Source: Desulfofundulus australicus DSM 11792 (lineage in GTDB: Bacteria > Bacillota > Desulfotomaculia > Desulfotomaculales > Desulfovirgulaceae). Taken from it: a DNA stretch of 64,000 nt. The stretch spans positions 40,793-104,792 of the forward strand of contig NZ_FQUW01000012.1 of assembly GCF_900129285.1 (NCBI RefSeq), read 5' to 3'. Position 1 is the stretch's first letter; the number at the start of each line of letters is the position of its first letter. This document shows, in pieces, positions 23,804 through 31,815 of this stretch. Below the pieces are notes generated by a model, which was not told the DNA's origin, did no database searches, and worked only from the letters and a program-made list of their open reading frames with translations. The position numbers and the translations under genes are program-made.

Positions 23804-25417
23804 TTAACTCGCGTAAGGAACCGTCCCCGCGCCTGTGACCTTCAGGTTCTGCGTAGCCGTGCGGGTGTCTTCAGCAGTAACGTAAATGGTATAGCAACTG
23901 CCGTCCTCGTCGCAAACAACGTAATGGTACCGGTACCTCACCGTGTAGGTGGCCGTCACGGGGTAGTCCTTGGGTTTCTCCGTGGTCAGCTGCTTGCCGT
24001 CGATCATTGAGTAGACCGGGAACCCGTCCATGGCCCAGTCTTCCACGAACTTCGCCGTGGCCTTCAGCTCGTCCGTGTCCGGGTCAGCCCTGCCCGGCAC
24101 CTTCATGTTTACGGTCACGGTACCCTGCGGCGGCAGCGGCCTCCCGAAACTGAAGCTGGGGTGCTGTTTCGGGTAGGTCAGCTTCGCACTGGATATCTCC
24201 CACCAATCCAGAGTACCGCGGGGAGGTCTGGGTTTCTTAACCGTCAGCGTGGCCGTAACGTCGTCGGACCACTTGGCCGTGTTCACCGGCCTGGGTTTCG
24301 ACGGCTGGTAGTTGCCCCGCAAATCCTTCCCGGGGTAGGAGTAAGCCTGCAGGACCAGCTCGCCCGACCCGGTTGGCGGCTGCTGCTGTATGACCGCGAT
24401 CAGGGCCTCGTCGCTGTTGTCTGACCAGTCCGCGTCCTCGGATACGTCCACCGGGTTGATCTTGACCATTACTTTGCTGTCCTCATCCTGGGCGGTCACC
24501 GACACTTTGTATTTATACTCCTGGCCCGGCTGGAACTCCACCGGGTTCTTCGGGTCGGGAGCGCCGCTTTCCGGCTCAAGAGTCACGGGGTATTCACGTC
24601 CATTCACCACGTGATAGGCGGAAAGCCTCGCCCGGGAAGGTTTGGAAAAGCCCTGTTTCAGCCCGAAGGTGGCCGTGAAGGTCAGCTTCTGCCCCGGGTC
24701 GGCCTGAACCTGCTTTGGAGTTATCTTGGCGTAAAAGTCGGGTGGTACCTCTTTGGGGATCCCGTACCACTCGATATACACCGGCAGCCACCAGCGCCAG
24801 CCCTCCACGGCGTTCGCCAAGTTGGGGTTGGACTCGTCACCGGGGAAGCGGTTCTCCTTGCGGTTGATGGCGTACTTTTTCGGTGCAAGGTTCAACTGCC
24901 ACTGGGCGACGGCCGTACCTTTCGACAGGTCCTCGTCGGTCTTGCGGACGGAGAAGTTTTCGGGCTTGACATCGTAGTGGCGGTCGCGATACCGTGCCCA
25001 GGTATAATATTTTGCAGATTCGTCCATTCCCAGCCTCCACCAGGGGTTGGGGTAGCCGTGGCCCTGGAGGGCAACATAGGCGTCGTACTCTTCCTGCCCG
25101 AACTCGCCCCTGACCTCGATCCGGGTGACTTTGTACTTTTCCAGCAGGCTTGAAGGCAGGGTGTACGTCGCCCTCGCTTTCTTGTTTTGCCAGTATGACG
25201 GGTCTGATGCGTTCGGATCCCCCTTGGGGCCGTCTTTAACCCCGTCACCGTCGCTGTCCTGCCATTCCCCGCTGGTGTGCTTCCAGACGTCAAAATAGGC
25301 CAGCCCCACCTGGCGCCAGATTAGCTGTTCCTGCGGCTGGTCCTGCGCGAAGCCCGCAGCGGGTACCAGGGAAACGAGCAGGGCCAGCACGAGTAAAAGA
25401 GCCGTCACCTTGCGCAT
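23804..25417 (-). CDS. Large secreted protein with calcium-binding-type DxDxDG loop
   Basis: ATG 25417 follows AAGGAG by nine bases. Signal peptide (residues 1-25, cut after GFA), then about 510 residues of beta-rich sequence. DSDGDGVKDG near residue 58 matches thrombospondin type 3/EF-hand-like calcium loops. Several segments look like bacterial Ig-like or CARDB-type domains (ITPKQVQADPGQKLTFTATF, KWSDDVTATLTVKKP). Similar proteins occur as cell-surface or conjugation-associated exported proteins in Firmicutes. No enzymatic motif is seen. Confidence 0.6.
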   Translation of the reverse strand: MRKVTALLLVLALLVSLVPAAGFAQDQPQEQLIWRQVGLAYFDVWKHTSGEWQDSDGDGVKDGPKGDPNASDPSYWQNKKARATYTLPSSLLEKYKVTRIEVRGEFGQEEYDAYVALQGHGYPNPWWRLGMDESAKYYTWARYRDRHYDVKPENFSVRKTDEDLSKGTAVAQWQLNLAPKKYAINRKENRFPGDESNPNLANAVEGWRWWLPVYIEWYGIPKEVPPDFYAKITPKQVQADPGQKLTFTATFGLKQGFSKPSRARLSAYHVVNGREYPVTLEPESGAPDPKNPVEFQPGQEYKYKVSVTAQDEDSKVMVKINPVDVSEDADWSDNSDEALIAVIQQQPPTGSGELVLQAYSYPGKDLRGNYQPSKPRPVNTAKWSDDVTATLTVKKPRPPRGTLDWWEISSAKLTYPKQHPSFSFGRPLPPQGTVTVNMKVPGRADPDTDELKATAKFVEDWAMDGFPVYSMIDGKQLTTEKPKDYPVTATYTVRYRYHYVVCDEDGSCYTIYVTAEDTRTATQNLKVTGAGTVPYAS

Positions 25418-25486
25418 ACGCACCCACTCCTTTTAATTTTTCTCACAAAAAAGAAGGCGCCTCTCGCGGCGCTCCGGTGTTGCATC

Positions 25487-26518
25487 CTACTTCTTCCCGG
25501 CGTAGAGCGGGTTCTCTATCGCCAGGTAAGTTTGACCTTTGATGATTATGTGCGTAATCTTGGTGATGTCGGCGGTGGGAAGGCTGCCGGTATCATCGTT
25601 CTTATCCCTCAGATCATCAACCACGCTGTACTGCGCGGTGAAATTTTGCTTACCGTAAAAAGCCCAGTCGGGGTCGCGGTATCTCAGGAGCTTTCCTTCG
25701 GCCAAGAGGACACCGAAAGCAACCCCACCAGTAGAATACCAATCAACGTAAATTTTATCTTTGGTAATACGCACATCCTTAACAATATCTCCATCTCCAC
25801 TTACATCGTAAGCGTGAGCCTTGATGTCGTCCATGGTCACGTAGACAATTTTCTGGCCGGGGTCGATGCGATAGTTATAAAACCCCTCCATCACTTCGCC
25901 CTGGCCTTTGAGGTCCACAACTGGTTTGTTTATCCCCGGCACCTGCGGCTCCTTCGGCTTCTGTTCGTTCAGGTATTGCTTAACCGCACTCAAGTCCGGC
26001 TTCGGCTCACCCTTCGGCCAGCATATCACCAGGCCGAGAGAAGCGTCCCAGTCAACCTGGTAACCCAGGGCCTCAGCCACCCAGCGGGCCGGTAAGAAGG
26101 TACGCCCGCTCCTGACCAGAGGGGACACGTCCATATTCGTAACCTTCCCGTTGGACTTGAGCTGCCTGCTGCCGATTACCAACTCCACCACCGGGTACCC
26201 GGGCTGCTTCAGTGTGACCAGCCGGGCCTTCTCGTTCCACCCGATGTTTTTATCTTCCACCCCCAAGGCATTACTTAAATAACGCACGGGGACGAAGGTG
26301 CGGCCTTGTTCTACAAACGGGGCAACGTCCATCTTGGCCCCGGGGGTCTGGCCGTTGACGAAGTATTCCTTCAGGCCGATCTGGAAAACCACGGACTTGA
26401 CCAGCTTCTGGTTTTCGTACACGTCCACTTTCTCCTGCTGGGCCAGGGCCGGGAGGGCCAGGACGGCAATCAGGAAAAGAAGTACCAGCACGGAAATTAA
26501 TACTTTGCGCCTGGACAT
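25487..26518 (-). CDS. Copper-amine-oxidase-N-terminal (stalk) domain protein, secreted
   Basis: ATG 26518 follows AAAGGAG. Signal peptide, then two copies of the stalk-type repeat with MDVAPFVEQGRTFVPVRYLSNALG and MDVSPLVRSGRTFLPARWVAEALG, which define the Cu_amine_oxidN1-like family in Gram-positive surface proteins; the name is historical and no oxidase is implied. The C-terminal half (about residues 180-343) is unassigned. Transcribed together with the 24-residue ORF upstream from an extended -10 promoter. Confidence 0.75.
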   Translation of the reverse strand: MSRRKVLISVLVLLFLIAVLALPALAQQEKVDVYENQKLVKSVVFQIGLKEYFVNGQTPGAKMDVAPFVEQGRTFVPVRYLSNALGVEDKNIGWNEKARLVTLKQPGYPVVELVIGSRQLKSNGKVTNMDVSPLVRSGRTFLPARWVAEALGYQVDWDASLGLVICWPKGEPKPDLSAVKQYLNEQKPKEPQVPGINKPVVDLKGQGEVMEGFYNYRIDPGQKIVYVTMDDIKAHAYDVSGDGDIVKDVRITKDKIYVDWYSTGGVAFGVLLAEGKLLRYRDPDWAFYGKQNFTAQYSVVDDLRDKNDDTGSLPTADITKITHIIIKGQTYLAIENPLYAGKK

Positions 26519-26541
26519 GAAAACCACTCCTTTTTCAGGAT

Positions 26542-26616
26542 TTATACCGGGTGCATCCCCGGCATGAAAATGACGAAAAGGGCAAGTATGATGACGAGCC
26601 AGAAAAACCTCAGCAT
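26542..26616 (-). CDS. 24-residue membrane peptide
   Basis: ATG 26616 stands behind GGGGAGTGGTATC and encodes 24 residues: MLRFFW, then a hydrophobic helix, then PGMHPV. It ends 24 bases before the stalk-domain gene. A strong promoter lies 90 bases upstream. The perfect ribosome site supports translation; it could be a leader, a small toxin or a membrane-complex subunit. Confidence 0.5.
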   Translation of the reverse strand: MLRFFWLVIILALFVIFMPGMHPV

Positions 26617-26703
26617 GATACCACTCCCCGCTGTTATACTTCCCATGTGCTATATGACGCGCAAGCAGGAACTTTTGTTCCATGAACCACCACCTTCTGG
26701 AAT

Positions 26704-26712
26704 ATTATAGCA
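26704..26712 (-). promoter_or_regulatory. Extended -10 promoter
   Basis: TGCTATAAT on the minus strand (TGnTATAAT). Drives the 24-residue ORF and the stalk-domain gene. Downstream leader contains a GGAAC/GTTCC hairpin. Confidence 0.6.
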
Positions 26713-26744
26713 TAAACAGGGCGAAGGCAGCCCCAAAATAGAAA

Positions 26745-26763
26745 AAGCCCGGCAGAGCCGGGC
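26745..26763 (-). terminator. Hairpin terminator before sRNA A
   Basis: GCCCGGC/GCCGGGC stem followed by TTTTTC on the minus strand. The same hairpin occurs at 27231-27247. Confidence 0.7.
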
Positions 26764-26789
26764 AGTCAAAGTAGGGTTTCCCATCGGAC

Positions 26790-26818
26790 TTGACAGCGGG
26801 AATTTCTTGAGTTAGGTT
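26790..26818 (+). promoter_or_regulatory. Promoter of small RNA A
   Basis: TTGACA, 17 bases, TAGGTT; predicted start near 26825, just where the conserved leader motif begins. Confidence 0.55.
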
Positions 26819-26821
26819 ACA

Positions 26822-26917
26822 GGTAGGAATTCCATAACCAGAACGGCACGAGCGCCTCATGCTGCCGAGGCTTTTAGTGAAACCCTTGGAAACCGGTGCG
26901 GCGGTTCCAAGGGTTTT
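26822..26917 (+). ncRNA. Small RNA A (antitoxin-like, paralogue of small RNA B)
   Basis: Starts with GGAATTCCATAACCAGAACGG, shortened here to the core GGAATTCCATAAC, then GCCTC...GAGGC hairpin and ends in a long hairpin (CCCTTGGAA/TTCCAAGGG) followed by TTTT. It shares order and spacing of promoter, leader, central hairpin, terminator with RNA B at 27296. No intact toxin gene faces it; a 14-codon relic ending NRRK and the AT-rich membrane gene at 26986 lie on the opposite strand beyond its 3' end. Confidence 0.5.
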
Positions 26918-26985
26918 CAACTACTTGCGCCGGTTAGTTTGAACAATATACAAAAAACCGTCCACTGTTCGGTATTCGCAAATCG

Positions 26986-27210
26986 TTAATTTTTGCTTTT
27001 ATCAAAAAGTACTTCATAAATGAACATAGGAACACCAATAAGAATGCCTTGTAGAATTAAAATTATCGGTGCTAATGGTATAACCAATATACCAATTAGT
27101 TTGTATTTTTCTGGTATAATTTCTAAAATTTCATTAACATAAATAGGAAACGATATGAATAAGGCACTTAAATATGCAATTAACGTAAGGCTATCTAAGC
27201 TAACCTCCCT
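26986..27210 (-). CDS. AT-rich hydrophobic protein, start unclear
   Basis: The frame encodes two or three hydrophobic helices (LIAYLSALFISFPIYV; LIGILVIPLAPIILILQGILIG) and a basic end. A GGGAGG lies at about 27213, but no ATG, GTG or TTG follows in frame; the only upstream ATG (27267) is inside a terminator hairpin. Thus it either uses a non-standard start or is decaying. Composition is near 30% GC, very different from the surroundings. Confidence 0.35.
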   Translation of the reverse strand, partial: REVSLDSLTLIAYLSALFISFPIYVNEILEIIPEKYKLIGILVIPLAPIILILQGILIGVPMFIYEVLFDKSKN

Positions 27211-27227
27211 AAATCGCTTAAACTTAC

Positions 27228-27250
27228 AAAAGCCCGGCAGAGCCGGGCAG
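27228..27250 (-). terminator. Hairpin terminator of the toxin transcript
   Basis: GCCCGGC/GCCGGGC stem plus TTTTG on the minus strand. A transcript from 27548 would cross the whole of small RNA B in antisense before ending here. Confidence 0.65.
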
Positions 27251-27260
27251 TCAACTTCCC

Positions 27261-27289
27261 TTGACATTATGGGGGGCTATATGTTAGAT
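27261..27289 (+). promoter_or_regulatory. Promoter of small RNA B
   Basis: TTGACA, exactly 17 bases, TTAGAT. Predicted start near 27296. Confidence 0.65.
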
Positions 27290-27295
27290 TAAAAG

Positions 27296-27387
27296 CAGGA
27301 ATACCATAACAAACGGCGTTGGTGCCTCGACCTGCCGAGGTTTTTCGGTTGCCCTCTAAACTGTGCCAGCAGTTTAGAGGGTTTTTA
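27296..27387 (+). ncRNA. Small RNA B (type I antitoxin candidate)
   Basis: About 92 bases from GCAGGAATACCATAAC through a GCCTC/GAGGC hairpin to a perfect CCCTCTAAACTG/CAGTTTAGAGGG terminator with TTTTT. It is convergent with the holin-like peptide gene 27390-27479 and fully antisense to the 3' part of that transcript, as in txpA/RatA and bsrG/SR4 systems. Its first 14 bases are identical in sense to the predicted 5' leader of the toxin message. Confidence 0.65.
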
Positions 27388-27389
27388 CC

Positions 27390-27479
27390 TTATTCCCTGC
27401 GGTAGGTGATGAGCACCACGAGGGTGAGCAATTGGATGGTTGCCTGCACGATCTGTATTACGTCTTGTGCGGTAATCAT
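27390..27479 (-). CDS. Holin-like small toxin peptide
   Basis: A 29-residue frame: ATG 27479 behind GGGGTGGGGCAGGG, sequence beginning MITAQDVIQIVQ, a hydrophobic helix (LLTLVVLIT) and a basic end YRRE. Length, single helix and end charge resemble TxpA/BsrE/BsrG-type and putative holin-like toxins of Firmicutes. A good promoter with a 69-base leader precedes it, and small RNA B overlaps its 3' region in antisense. Confidence 0.6.
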   Translation of the reverse strand: MITAQDVIQIVQATIQLLTLVVLITYRRE

Positions 27480-27513
27480 CCCTGCCCCACCCCCCTTCGG
27501 AGAAGAATCTCCC

Positions 27514-27548
27514 CCGGCAGGTGAGGCCCGTCTGGTTATGGTATTCCT
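27514..27548 (-). promoter_or_regulatory. Toxin mRNA leader, inverted copy of small RNA B start
   Basis: On the minus strand the leader begins AGGAATACCATAAC followed by CAGACGGGCCTCACCTGCCG. The plus-strand sequence 27297-27340 contains the same motifs, so the leader and the 3' untranslated part of the same message are complementary (14 contiguous pairs plus 13 of 14). Confidence 0.65.
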
Positions 27549-27554
27549 TATCTT

Positions 27555-27583
27555 ATTTTAGCAAACGCTGTCAGTTTGGACAA
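27555..27583 (-). promoter_or_regulatory. Promoter of the toxin transcript
   Basis: TTGTCC, 17 bases, TAAAAT on the minus strand; predicted start about 27548, at the first base of the conserved leader. Confidence 0.6.
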
Positions 27584-27627
27584 GGGACTTAAAGCGGAAC
27601 AAAAAACAAAAGCAATCCGGTTATTCG

Positions 27628-28503
27628 TTAGCTTGGAGTAAAAAACGTTCTATCATAACGTTCGGTCAAGAAACCAAAAAACCTTCTGATTCCCTCTGGT
27701 GACTTGGATAACAGCCATTCGAACTTCCATATCAAAACAAGCAATCCGCTGCTAACTGAGACTCCATAAAAACCCAACCCAGGGTTACTTGAGGCCATAG
27801 AAAAGTAATAAGGAAATTTTAGCAATACTGCGAGCGATGCTACAATCTTAAAAACCAGGGTAAGGTTCGGCAATCCCTCTTTGTTCTGGATTTTATATGT
27901 AAACCAAAGCCAAACATAAAGGAAGACAATAATCCCTTCCATAGAAGGTATACCTGTGGCAAATCCCAGCACAGCTAAGCACAGCAGGTAAAACCCAAGA
28001 GCTTTATAATCTATATTCCTCAACCTGTCGTTTAACCACCAAAACCAACCCGAGATAATCATTAGTAGTTGACCTGTACGAGATATTGATTCTCCTAATC
28101 CTGTAAACATCGAACCAAATGCTCCCATAAATCTTCCTGCAATCATGTTTCCCATATCTGCACCAAAACCGGAACCGAACATACCAAATATCGCCTGAAT
28201 TGGAGCTACGATCAGCGGCGTCGTCACCCATATAAACGCTCCCAAAGTAAAAAGACAGCTTGCTGCTATCGCTGGCACAACAATTAGTGCGTAATAAGCC
28301 CAATTTAAAAACATATGCGTTAAAAAGATTGCTGAAACCGTAGCCAATAACAGTACAGCCCGGATATCAATTTCCGAAGGCGCTTCCGACAACCAGAAAG
28401 GCAAAACAAGTAAAAATGAAATAAAGTAAAGTATCCCCAAAATTACCGAACCGTCCTTAATACGAGTTAGTAAAGCAACTATCTTTTCCCACGTAATATC
28501 CAT
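27628..28503 (-). CDS. Multi-pass membrane protein, unknown
   Basis: ATG 28503 stands behind AGGAGGAAACAGGC. 291 residues with about seven hydrophobic helices and a glycine-rich stretch (FGMFGSGFGADMGNMIAG) between helices 3 and 4, somewhat like VirB6/TrbL-type loops. Ends with a basic tail. It follows the SF1 helicase gene at 61 bases spacing on the same strand and is more AT-rich than the conjugation genes. No family recognised; a helicase plus membrane protein pair can mark a defence system, but nothing more specific is visible. Confidence 0.55.
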   Translation of the reverse strand: MDITWEKIVALLTRIKDGSVILGILYFISFLLVLPFWLSEAPSEIDIRAVLLLATVSAIFLTHMFLNWAYYALIVVPAIAASCLFTLGAFIWVTTPLIVAPIQAIFGMFGSGFGADMGNMIAGRFMGAFGSMFTGLGESISRTGQLLMIISGWFWWLNDRLRNIDYKALGFYLLCLAVLGFATGIPSMEGIIVFLYVWLWFTYKIQNKEGLPNLTLVFKIVASLAVLLKFPYYFSMASSNPGLGFYGVSVSSGLLVLIWKFEWLLSKSPEGIRRFFGFLTERYDRTFFTPS

Positions 28504-28566
28504 GCCTGTTTCCTCCTAATCAAACATTCTATCCAAACAAAGGAATAGGTTCTCAGGAACAAGATT

Positions 28567-31500
28567 CTACAACCTTTTTATAAAACTGCTACCCCATAGA
28601 GAAAGGTTATTTTCGGGCTTTGAAAACAAGCGCTCCCCCAACAGGCGGGACGGAAGCCCGGAATCGCCCGCCTTGAATACATTGAGATCCCCGAATACCA
28701 GGAAGCTGTTTTTCGCGCGGGATACAGCGACGTTCAGCATATTTTTGCCCTTGTTAAAGAAGAAGTCCGCTGGGTTGCCGTCCCTGACAGTGCACACCGG
28801 GGAAAATACCACCACATCTCTTTCTGCACCCTGAAGAGCGTGCACCGTACCGGCAGTTATAATTTTCTCGCCTCCTCTAAGTGCAGCAAAACGGGAAAGT
28901 TTCAGCATATTGTTAATCAACTTTTTTTGCGCGACGAAAGGGGTCAGAATCGCAATAATTTCATAGATTTGCTTCTCACCCCGACCGTAAAGGGCTTCCA
29001 GGTAGTCCTTGTACGCCAGAATCCATTCGAGTATAGCCTCCGCCTCTTTCTCGTTGACTCGGCTACCTCCCATATATCGCGATTGGCCGGGTACATGTAA
29101 ATAACCAAAGGGCGGCAGTGCACCAGGCGGAATTTCAGAAACTCGCTTGGGTTCTAATCTTCCTCCATAGGCCAGCCTGTTGCAATAATCTATGATTTCA
29201 TCCAGGCAGCGGTAGTGCTCGCTCAGGAACATGCCCCGTTCCGGGTAGGGATTGCCGTAAGAATCGTACTTCTGGTACCTGCACGCCCGCTGCGCGATGG
29301 CCATGACACACCCGCTTGACACTGTAATGCCTTTTGCTTTAATTTCGTCGTACTTTTTATCGAGATCGTCTGCTTGCTTTATAACCTCGTGCCTTACAAG
29401 GTTTCCAATATCAACCGGTTTGGGGATTTTACATACCGGTTCGATTTGCAGAAGATCGCCTACCACGACGGCCTTTCGGGCCAGGGCAAATGCTGGAGCA
29501 GCTAGGTTGGGTAGCACCTGTCCCGCCTCGTCGATGATCAAAAGATCGGCAAAATTATACAAGGGAAAAATCCTCTGCTCAGAACTGCTTCGCGGCGGAG
29601 ATGCAGAAAGAATCTTTGGCAGTATGTAAAGCGTAGACACCATGCAGGGCGTAAGCATGGCGTAAAGCTTGAGCTTTCTCTCCACTCTTTCCTTGCCCGT
29701 AGGCATCTGGCCGCTTTCATTAAGCTGGTGCAGAAGCTCGACTTCCTTAAGCCACCGGGCTTCCCAGTAGTGGGTCGCCAGCAAAAAAGCCTTGTGACGC
29801 AGGGTTACGTCAAGGTCATTTAGAAAGTTACCGAGTTTTTTTACCTCTTCATTAAATTCCGCCAGTTTGGGCATCAGTTTCAAGACGCTTTCACGGGCTG
29901 TTTCAATGTTTTTCTTTTCTGCTGCTATTCGTTGGCCCTCTTCATTGAGGCGGAGTTTTTCATTTTCCTTCAGTTCTTTACTACTTAAGGCAGCCTGCAT
30001 CCCGGTTGAAATGAAATAACCAATTTCGCCGCTTGCCTGTTCTAATCCGTGATATTGTACGAACGCGGCCAGCCGGGCCTGGCGTCTCCTTTTGACAACA
30101 GGAAGGAACCAGGCCAACTTCCACCAGAAAGGTTCGCTCTTCTGATGGAGCCTCCATGCTCTATCAAGATTAAGCCACTTTTCACACTCAGCAGAAATTA
30201 CGAAAATGCTTTTTTCCACTTCGATAATTTGGTTTTGCAATTCTGTCTCCCGGGCCTCAACTTTTTTAAGGTGTTCGCCAAGCGCGCCAGGCAGGTCTTC
30301 GAAGTCTATAGTATCCAGGCCAAACCTTCTCCTGATATTATCCAGCTCATCCAATACGTGCTTATACCTGGAAAGGGCTTCTTTCTTTTTGCCCACAGAC
30401 TCTCGAATCAGGAGTACACATTTTTCAAGCTCCCGGTGCAGTATGCAAAGCGCCACGTCAATTGACTGAGGCTTGGCACCGAAACATTGTTCGAACTTTT
30501 TCATAAAGAAGTTGGATGCCGCTAAAAGATACCCCCGCTCCTCCACTTTTCCTGGAAACCCAGAGTCAGCGGGAAAATAAAGATTGGTTGAGGCAACCTG
30601 AAAGCGGGAATTTGCCTCATTGAACAGATTTGCTGCTGGAAAATATAGGCCATAGCTTTTGATTTCAGGCAGCCATCGTTCGGTCAGCGGATTGCCCGGG
30701 TTATGTTCGAGAACTTTTCCGAAGCTGTCGATGATATTGGTCACAGCCTGATTGTTGGCCGATACCGCCACTATTACTGGTGGTTCAGATTGACAAAAGG
30801 CGGCCTCCACCCAAAGCGTAGCGATGATACTGTGCAAAAGAGTAGTCTTACCTGTCCCGGGCGGGCCATTGACAGCCAGTATTTCTCCATCCTTTAAAGT
30901 CAAAAAATGGTGCAGTGCCTCCCTCTGTGAAGAAGCCAGAGGGAACCTGGCAGTCATCTGTCCGCAATGTTTCGAGGCCTGATCCAGCGTCTGTTCCAGG
31001 CCCATTACAGCCGTTACCGGCTCATCGATCATAGAGAGATACTTTTTTAAAAGCGGAACGTTTCGATTATCGCTGATTATTGCATCATAAAGCTTGATTA
31101 GGTGTACCGCGGGATTGTCTACACCGTCGTCAGAAACCACGTAAGCCTTATTATATATCGTGTAATCAGAAACTTTTATATTTCCTACCACGGCTTTAAG
31201 CATTTTCTGGCCGTACCCAAGCAGTCCCTGCCAATCTGTACAGGCAATTTCCGGAGAGTTTCCCTGTATAAACTTTTCGACGTCATCCAACCTCCCGACT
31301 GTTAAGTCCGCTACTTCGCCGAGCGCCGGTTCCAGCAACTTTCTACTGATCCAGGGATATTTGCCTTGCCTGGGACGCAGTTCAAGTTCAGAGGTAAGGT
31401 CCGCTGGAACCCAAAGTAATGCCCGGTCTTTCTTCTTTTTTTGACCGTGTTGAACTTTCTCTTGTAGCTGCACCGGGCAAACTAGAACACGGACAGGTTG

Positions 31501-31707
31501 TTCGTTACCTGGTTTTTCAGTTTCCTCAACTTTTAAACCAAATCTTTTTGCCGCTTCTTTACTCAGTGATTCCTTGCTAATTTTCCCCGCTATTAGCTCT
31601 TCAGAGGTTATTTCCAACACCTGTTCCGGAAGTTCGTCGTCCACCCGCTCGGCATCGATCAAGCTATTCCGCCAATATCTTAGGAGTTCCACATGGCCCG
31701 TATGCAA
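28567..31707 (-). CDS. SF1 (UPF1/Dna2-like) helicase with coiled-coil insertion
   Basis: TTG 31707 follows GGGGGGG; the open frame extends six codons further. Walker A GPPGTGKTT lies near residues 281-289, with the Walker B box DEAG (LLIIDEAGQVLPNLA), GDLLQIEPV (motif III), and C-terminal motifs SEHYRC, GTVHALQGAERDVVVFS (motif V) and VAVSRAKN (motif VI). A long charged coiled coil (about residues 440-690) splits motifs Ia and II. N-terminal 250 residues are unassigned. Such helicases occur in RNA or DNA processing and in several anti-phage systems; no nuclease motif is evident here. It is flanked by gene-poor borders and not operonic with Tad genes. Confidence 0.8.
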   Translation of the reverse strand: MHTGHVELLRYWRNSLIDAERVDDELPEQVLEITSEELIAGKISKESLSKEAAKRFGLKVEETEKPGNEQPVRVLVCPVQLQEKVQHGQKKKKDRALLWVPADLTSELELRPRQGKYPWISRKLLEPALGEVADLTVGRLDDVEKFIQGNSPEIACTDWQGLLGYGQKMLKAVVGNIKVSDYTIYNKAYVVSDDGVDNPAVHLIKLYDAIISDNRNVPLLKKYLSMIDEPVTAVMGLEQTLDQASKHCGQMTARFPLASSQREALHHFLTLKDGEILAVNGPPGTGKTTLLHSIIATLWVEAAFCQSEPPVIVAVSANNQAVTNIIDSFGKVLEHNPGNPLTERWLPEIKSYGLYFPAANLFNEANSRFQVASTNLYFPADSGFPGKVEERGYLLAASNFFMKKFEQCFGAKPQSIDVALCILHRELEKCVLLIRESVGKKKEALSRYKHVLDELDNIRRRFGLDTIDFEDLPGALGEHLKKVEARETELQNQIIEVEKSIFVISAECEKWLNLDRAWRLHQKSEPFWWKLAWFLPVVKRRRQARLAAFVQYHGLEQASGEIGYFISTGMQAALSSKELKENEKLRLNEEGQRIAAEKKNIETARESVLKLMPKLAEFNEEVKKLGNFLNDLDVTLRHKAFLLATHYWEARWLKEVELLHQLNESGQMPTGKERVERKLKLYAMLTPCMVSTLYILPKILSASPPRSSSEQRIFPLYNFADLLIIDEAGQVLPNLAAPAFALARKAVVVGDLLQIEPVCKIPKPVDIGNLVRHEVIKQADDLDKKYDEIKAKGITVSSGCVMAIAQRACRYQKYDSYGNPYPERGMFLSEHYRCLDEIIDYCNRLAYGGRLEPKRVSEIPPGALPPFGYLHVPGQSRYMGGSRVNEKEAEAILEWILAYKDYLEALYGRGEKQIYEIIAILTPFVAQKKLINNMLKLSRFAALRGGEKIITAGTVHALQGAERDVVVFSPVCTVRDGNPADFFFNKGKNMLNVAVSRAKNSFLVFGDLNVFKAGDSGLPSRLLGERLFSKPENNLSLWGSSFIKRL

Positions 31708-31815
31708 ATTCGACCCCCCCGCCAAACAATTATTGCATTTTGTATGCTTCCTCGTCGCAGCGGGAAAGCCCTTCGGGAAATTTGTCTTGTTATGTCGATA
31801 AAACTAGACTAGACT

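Noticed and set aside
26735..27390. c-di-GMP, SAM or T-box riboswitch at the repeated leader sequences
   Set aside because: None of the consensus cores of these classes is present; each copy ends in a terminator without a downstream same-strand gene, which fits small RNAs better.
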